Shown here piece after piece: positions 31,195 through 34,749 of a DNA stretch of 34,749 nt. The position numbers were made by a program, and so were the translations under genes. Each line of letters opens with the position of its first letter. The stretch's first letter is position 1. Source of the stretch: Rhodospirillaceae bacterium (lineage in GTDB: Bacteria > Pseudomonadota > Alphaproteobacteria > Rhodospirillales > Rhodospirillaceae); assembly GCA_947476925.1 (NCBI GenBank), contig CANJSF010000034.1:1-34749 (forward strand), read 5' to 3'. The notes under the pieces were generated by a model. That model searched no databases, was not told where the DNA came from, and worked only from the letters and a program-made list of their open reading frames with translations.

Positions 31195-33344
31195 GCTACG
31201 TATCGCCCGTTGTTCTGCAGCCCAACCATATCATCATGCTCCATGAGCGTCGGCACAAAGTGTGCAAACGCGAAGGCGATGTGTGGCTTCTTGATCCGTT
31301 GAATGGTGATGAACTCAAGCGCGTAAAAGCGCGCGAGGTGGATGAAGGGTTCGCCACGCGAAAAATAACATTCCTCGGACACAATACTGACACGGCAAAT
31401 CCGTCCTACAGAAGCGCACGCGGGAAAGCCATCGTCGGAGTGCAATCTTTTACAGAGGAACAGGAAGCCTTCGTTGCGCGCAAGGCTGCATATATTGCTG
31501 TTCTGGAAGGCGCCCCTAGAGGTTTCCGGACTCCGGAACGCTTGCAAGCATTAATCAATGGTGCTGCGCGCGAACGAAAAGATAAGGACAGTCCCAATTG
31601 GAGAACAGTTTATGACTGGAAAAAAGCGAAAGATGACAATAACGGCTCAACAAAAGCGCTGCTGCGTCGCCCCACTTTTAAATCGCCAATGCGTCGCACC
31701 AAGTTTAGCTCAGAAGTCACGAACTGTCTGGAGTCCGCTTTCCTAGGTGTGTACCTCGCGACACCGCATACGACTATTGCGGACGCCGCAGGCAGCGCCG
31801 TTGATCGTATCAAGGCGCTGAACGTCGTGCTGACGGAAACCAGCAGGCTACCTGATGGAGGCCTGAATACTGCCTTAACGCTTCATGAAATCCCCTCGCG
31901 GGCGACTCTGTATCGATACATGAAGTCGCGCATCAACTACGAAGTTCAGGTCAAAAAGTTTGGCGCGGATACCGCTCGCAAGATGCTCCGTCATTCCGGC
32001 GGCATTGTCGAAGTACAGAACGCGCTTGAGCTAGTCGAAATGGACAATACCAAATTGAATAACTTGGCCTTCATCGCTGAAAACATTCCGCCAGAACGGC
32101 CGTGGTGTAGCGTGGTGTTTGACGTGGCGACTGAAATGCCATTGGGTTTCTACTTGGGCTTCGAGGCGCCGAGTGTGCTCACTTCGCTCGCCGCCCTGGA
32201 GATGGCAATATTAGATAAGGGCTGGCTAAAGGACCAGTATCCAAACATTCGCGGGTCGTGGCCAGCTCACGGCACCATGACAACAGTTGGGCATGACAAT
32301 GGTGCGGAGTACAGCGAAGCATTCCGCGAGACGCTGGCTGGGTTAGGAATTAATACGCAACCAATTCCCCCGCGAACGCCTTACAAGAACGCACACGTGG
32401 AACGTTTCCATCGCGGCCTGCAGCAATGCCTTGCTCGTGAACTCGGGGCCACGGGCAATAGACAGTCACCTGCCAATAGCAAGGAGACTTCGCCTCCCGA
32501 AAGGCTTCCAACATTGGCACGCTTAAAAGAACTGATCCTGAAGTACATCGTTGAAGTGTATCAGGTTACACAAAAGGAAGGTTCCGGCGAACGTCCGCTC
32601 GATAAGTGGATGGAACTTTGTGAAGGGGTCCGTCCTCCCATTCAGGCTGATCATCTGAAAGTCTTGGCAGGCAAAACAGAAAGCTGCCGGGCTCACCATG
32701 ACGGAATCACTATTTGTGGCATCCAGTATAATGCGGAAATTCTGGGAGTTATTCGCAGAAAGGCACTGAAACCGATCACCGATCAAAAGGTTCGCGGTTT
32801 GCCGGTGACAGTGAAAACATTCAAAGCCGACGTAAGTATGATCTATGTTTTAGATCCCGAAACTAACGCGTTCTTCCAGTTGAATGCGGTTAAGCAAGAC
32901 TTATACCGCGGCGTTTCCGCTATTGAGCACGCGGCGATCAGAAAGCGAGCTCTTGAGCTTTCTCGTGAACGCCTCGGTGCAGATTTCCGTGGCGCTATCT
33001 CGGATAAGGACTATGAGCGCGCGAAATGCACTATTCGCGGTGAGCCATACCAGGCCGTCGCAAAAGGGCGTCGCGGTCGTGGCTTGGCGGCAGCTCTACA
33101 ACAACAGGCCATCGATAGGAACGTGTATAAGGTAAAATCAGCCACCCCTGATCCCCTATTCTATTCAGTACTGGAAAAAGAAACACCGATACCGATTGAA
33201 ATTCAACCGCCCCATGACGATGGGAGCGATACGGCAGACTCAAATCAAGCCGCCAGTCCTCTAACTATTCAAGAATGCGAGACGGAAGATGCCCCAATGA
33301 GCGCCGGGCGTTACTCCGTAACTCTGCTCGAGCCAGGAGCTTAA
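31188..33344 (+). CDS. tnsB: TnsB/TniA-type DDE transposase
   Basis: A 718-residue Mu-type transposase with a retroviral integrase core. The catalytic triad is Asp286 (LVEMDNTKL), Asp370 (VGHDNGAEY) and Glu405 (NAHVERFHRGL), with 34 residues between the last two. The N-terminal ~250 residues hold the DNA-binding helices for the transposon ends; the C-terminal tail (about 640-718) is acidic and likely contacts TnsC. It cuts and joins the 3' transposon ends. The start overlaps tnsA and the stop lies one base before the tnsC ATG. Confidence 0.92.
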   Translation: MLSYVSPVVLQPNHIIMLHERRHKVCKREGDVWLLDPLNGDELKRVKAREVDEGFATRKITFLGHNTDTANPSYRSARGKAIVGVQSFTEEQEAFVARKAAYIAVLEGAPRGFRTPERLQALINGAARERKDKDSPNWRTVYDWKKAKDDNNGSTKALLRRPTFKSPMRRTKFSSEVTNCLESAFLGVYLATPHTTIADAAGSAVDRIKALNVVLTETSRLPDGGLNTALTLHEIPSRATLYRYMKSRINYEVQVKKFGADTARKMLRHSGGIVEVQNALELVEMDNTKLNNLAFIAENIPPERPWCSVVFDVATEMPLGFYLGFEAPSVLTSLAALEMAILDKGWLKDQYPNIRGSWPAHGTMTTVGHDNGAEYSEAFRETLAGLGINTQPIPPRTPYKNAHVERFHRGLQQCLARELGATGNRQSPANSKETSPPERLPTLARLKELILKYIVEVYQVTQKEGSGERPLDKWMELCEGVRPPIQADHLKVLAGKTESCRAHHDGITICGIQYNAEILGVIRRKALKPITDQKVRGLPVTVKTFKADVSMIYVLDPETNAFFQLNAVKQDLYRGVSAIEHAAIRKRALELSRERLGADFRGAISDKDYERAKCTIRGEPYQAVAKGRRGRGLAAALQQQAIDRNVYKVKSATPDPLFYSVLEKETPIPIEIQPPHDDGSDTADSNQAASPLTIQECETEDAPMSAGRYSVTLLEPGA

Positions 33345-33345
33345 A

Positions 33346-34182
33346 ATGTCACCCACCGATTTAATCAAACAGGCAAGTGCCATAGGTTTGGCGCATATCC
33401 CCTACGAGGCGTTCGTTAACACTCAAAAGGCGCTTTCACTGTTCGTCGATGCCGCTTTGTTTAAACGCAAGGACGCTGTAGCGATCTTGCTTGGGGAGTC
33501 CGGCACAGCAAAAACGAATGTGTCACTCGCTGTGAAAAAACTAGTTGAGGAAAATTACGCACACGAAGAAGCACGCGTCGCCTGCCTTACGGTTCCTGCT
33601 GATGTGAGCCACAAGGTGCTCATGGCGCGATTCCTACGAGCCGTGGATGACCCGTGGGCTGAAAAGGGAACAGGCCCAGATCGTGAGGCCCGAATACCCG
33701 CGGTCTACCGCAATAAAAGGGTCAAGCTGGTAGTCATGGATGAGGGACAGCGGCTTTTCACACGCACGGGCAGGGACCGCGCGAAAGTTGCCGACTCGCT
33801 CACCTCACTTATTCAGGATTTGGGTTTACCAGTAATAATGGTCGGAACGGATGAATTGGAAGAATTGCGTAACGCACACGAACCACTTTTCCGCAGATCT
33901 CTGATTTACCGCATGAGTAACTTCACCCTAAGTACAACCAAGTCTACTGAGGAATTCAAAGAGGTCCTGAAAGCGCTAAACCAAGTTTCTGCCCGGCCGT
34001 TTTCCAATCAGATCATCGAACCGCCGGGGTTGCAGCTTGTTATCAAAGCAACAGGCGGACGCATCGGCAGAATTATTCAACTATTTGAGCTCGCACTGCA
34101 AAATGCGTGCTTGGAAGATGCACCAATGGTGAACTACGCGTGCGTTGAGAACGCTGCGCGTGAATTGAGGCAAATCCGATGA
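33346..34182 (+). CDS. tnsC: TnsC/TniB-type AAA+ ATPase
   Basis: A 278-residue AAA+ ATPase that in Tn7-like systems carries the target signal from TniQ/TnsD to TnsAB and provides target immunity. Walker A is ILLGESGTAKT (Gly50-Thr57), with Ala in place of the usual Gly before Lys, a variant also seen in MoxR-type ATPases. Walker B is LVVMDEGQRLF (Asp132-Glu133). Sensor-like VIMVGTDELEEL and the arginine-rich FRRSLIYRM follow. An AGGAG site precedes the ATG. The stop overlaps the tniQ start (ATGA). Confidence 0.9.
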   Translation: MSPTDLIKQASAIGLAHIPYEAFVNTQKALSLFVDAALFKRKDAVAILLGESGTAKTNVSLAVKKLVEENYAHEEARVACLTVPADVSHKVLMARFLRAVDDPWAEKGTGPDREARIPAVYRNKRVKLVVMDEGQRLFTRTGRDRAKVADSLTSLIQDLGLPVIMVGTDELEELRNAHEPLFRRSLIYRMSNFTLSTTKSTEEFKEVLKALNQVSARPFSNQIIEPPGLQLVIKATGGRIGRIIQLFELALQNACLEDAPMVNYACVENAARELRQIR

Positions 34183-34634
34183 GTTACGGATTGTCACCTC
34201 TAATCACGCCAGCCGCTGATGAGTCATTGGCGAGCTTCACGCTGCGATATGCAGAACAGAATCAGGTCGGAATGCGAGATGTGATTCGGTTGCTTGATCC
34301 GAGTAAAATCTTCCTCCTGAGCGCAACCACGCTATCTCGACACATTGAAGCTTTGTCTCAGCTCACACGCGTGGACGTTCAGGACTTATCGCAGCTTGCA
34401 TTAAGACCGCAATGTTTACCGTCCCCAGATGTTGCAGAAGCGGAACCGGCAAGATTATCTTTAAAACACGCAATTCTTGCGACCCGCCACAAATACTGCC
34501 CGCACTGTCTTCGCGAGAGCCCATATGTTCGCAGAGTGTGGGAGTTAAGGGCTTACCACGCATGCCATGAGCACGGTGTGATGCTGGCTACAACGTGCCA
34601 TATGTACGTCGGCAGAACAATCTGGACGAGTTAG
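34179..34634 (+). CDS. tniQ: TniQ-family target-selection protein, C-terminally truncated
   Basis: The first 151 residues of a TniQ. The family features are the N-terminal ESLASFTLRYAEQN, RLLDPSKIFLL and the zinc motif YCPHCLRESPYVRRVWELRAY with Cys107/Cys110 and Cys129/His132. The second zinc half (usually CPxCG) is degenerate (TTCHMYVGRTIW), and a TAG stop ends the frame at 34634, 4 bases before a probable IS terminus. Typical TniQ/TnsD proteins are longer, so this copy has probably lost its C-terminal target-recognition part. Whether the stop predates the IS is not clear. Confidence 0.82.
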   Translation: MSYGLSPLITPAADESLASFTLRYAEQNQVGMRDVIRLLDPSKIFLLSATTLSRHIEALSQLTRVDVQDLSQLALRPQCLPSPDVAEAEPARLSLKHAILATRHKYCPHCLRESPYVRRVWELRAYHACHEHGVMLATTCHMYVGRTIWTS

Positions 34635-34638
34635 GTTT

Positions 34639-34749
34639 TAGAATAGCGGAGAGTTTGGCTCATCTGGGTTGAAGTTCAGGCTGCAGCGTTTTGATGCAGC
34701 CGTCGTCTCTCGTTCATCGTTTTGCGTTTGATCTTTTCCCTTCGTGTCA
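34639..34749 (-). mobile_element. Probable right end of an IS3-family element (partial)
   Basis: The sequence from 34639 begins TAGAATAGCGG, matching the outer end of the IS at position 134 (TGGACTAGCGG) at 9 of 11 bases; IS2 likewise pairs a TGGA left end with a TAGA right end. The orientation is the same as the left copy. The minus strand is open in two frames across the region, one ending at a stop at 34676-34678 (RRLHQNAAA) that could be the OrfB C-terminus. I cannot confirm the family from this end alone. Confidence 0.45.

Noticed and set aside
33490-33520. Tn7-like TnsC with a broken Walker A
   Set aside because: GESGTAKT has Ala before Lys, but this variant is common in MoxR-type AAA+ ATPases, so loss of ATP binding is not implied.
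29588-34749. CRISPR array or Cas genes making this a CRISPR-associated transposon
   Set aside because: No repeat-spacer pattern or Cas-like protein occurs in the window; the short AGTGTCTC boxes are too short and too close to be CRISPR repeats.

Overview
The window looks like a chromosomal stretch from an alphaproteobacterium with fairly high GC. The evidence is the gene order methyltransferase / metW-metX / hisC-tyrC, alphaproteobacterial-type small proteins (DUF2125, PAS_5-like, DUF4112-like), TrkH, and an abundance of CoA-linked and hydantoinase-type catabolic genes. I cannot name a genus from the sequence alone. No rRNA, tRNA or CRISPR array was seen.

Layout. (1) 1-360: the start of an IS3-family element on the minus strand (outer end near 134), inserted in a type IV prepilin-like gene of which only the N-terminus remains. 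(2) 564-7711: core metabolism: a SAM methyltransferase, metW and metX (ATGA-coupled, minus strand), hisC and a prephenate dehydrogenase gene (overlapping, plus strand), a glutathione S-transferase, a DUF2125 protein and a ChaC-like gamma-glutamylcyclotransferase. (3) 7708-11547: a minus-strand operon with a hotdog thioesterase, an isocitrate lyase/PEP mutase family enzyme and two tandem paralogous acyl-CoA-dehydrogenase-fold flavin monooxygenases. (4) 11707-13947: TrkH potassium transporter and a class II glutamine amidotransferase. (5) 13958-15853: a three-gene minus-strand operon in which two paralogous small coiled-coil proteins flank a methyltransferase with an uncharacterised N-terminal domain. 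(6) 15938-18500: FAD aromatic hydroxylase, isochorismatase-family hydrolase and a PAS_5-like protein. (7) 18641-25273: a family III CoA-transferase divergent from an HMG-CoA-lyase-type enzyme, followed by a HyuA/HyuB (hydantoinase/oxoprolinase/acetone carboxylase superfamily) pair, each block closed by a clear intrinsic terminator. (8) 25343-29587: two small genes, an exported CbiX-like protein, cytochrome b561, an alpha/beta-hydrolase lacking its serine nucleophile, and a TetR regulator with a perfect inverted repeat upstream. (9) about 29,690-34,634: a visibly more AT-rich island: an XRE regulator and a Tn7-like transposition module tnsA-tnsB-tnsC-tniQ. tniQ is cut short next to what looks like the opposite end of the same IS3-family element as at position 1.

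How the parts fit. Regions 3, 6 and 7 suggest an organism that degrades aromatic or heterocyclic and branched acyl substrates, with CoA activation and lyase cleavage. The most notable accessory system is the Tn7-like module. It has its own TnsA-type nuclease, a Mu/TnsB-type DDE transposase, an AAA+ ATPase and a truncated TniQ. It is preceded by four spaced AGTGTCTC-like repeats that look like TnsB-binding sites at a transposon end, and by a perfect 10-bp inverted repeat before tnsA. The window is bounded at both edges by IS ends in the same orientation, as expected of a contig that broke at a repeated IS or of a segment flanked by direct IS copies.
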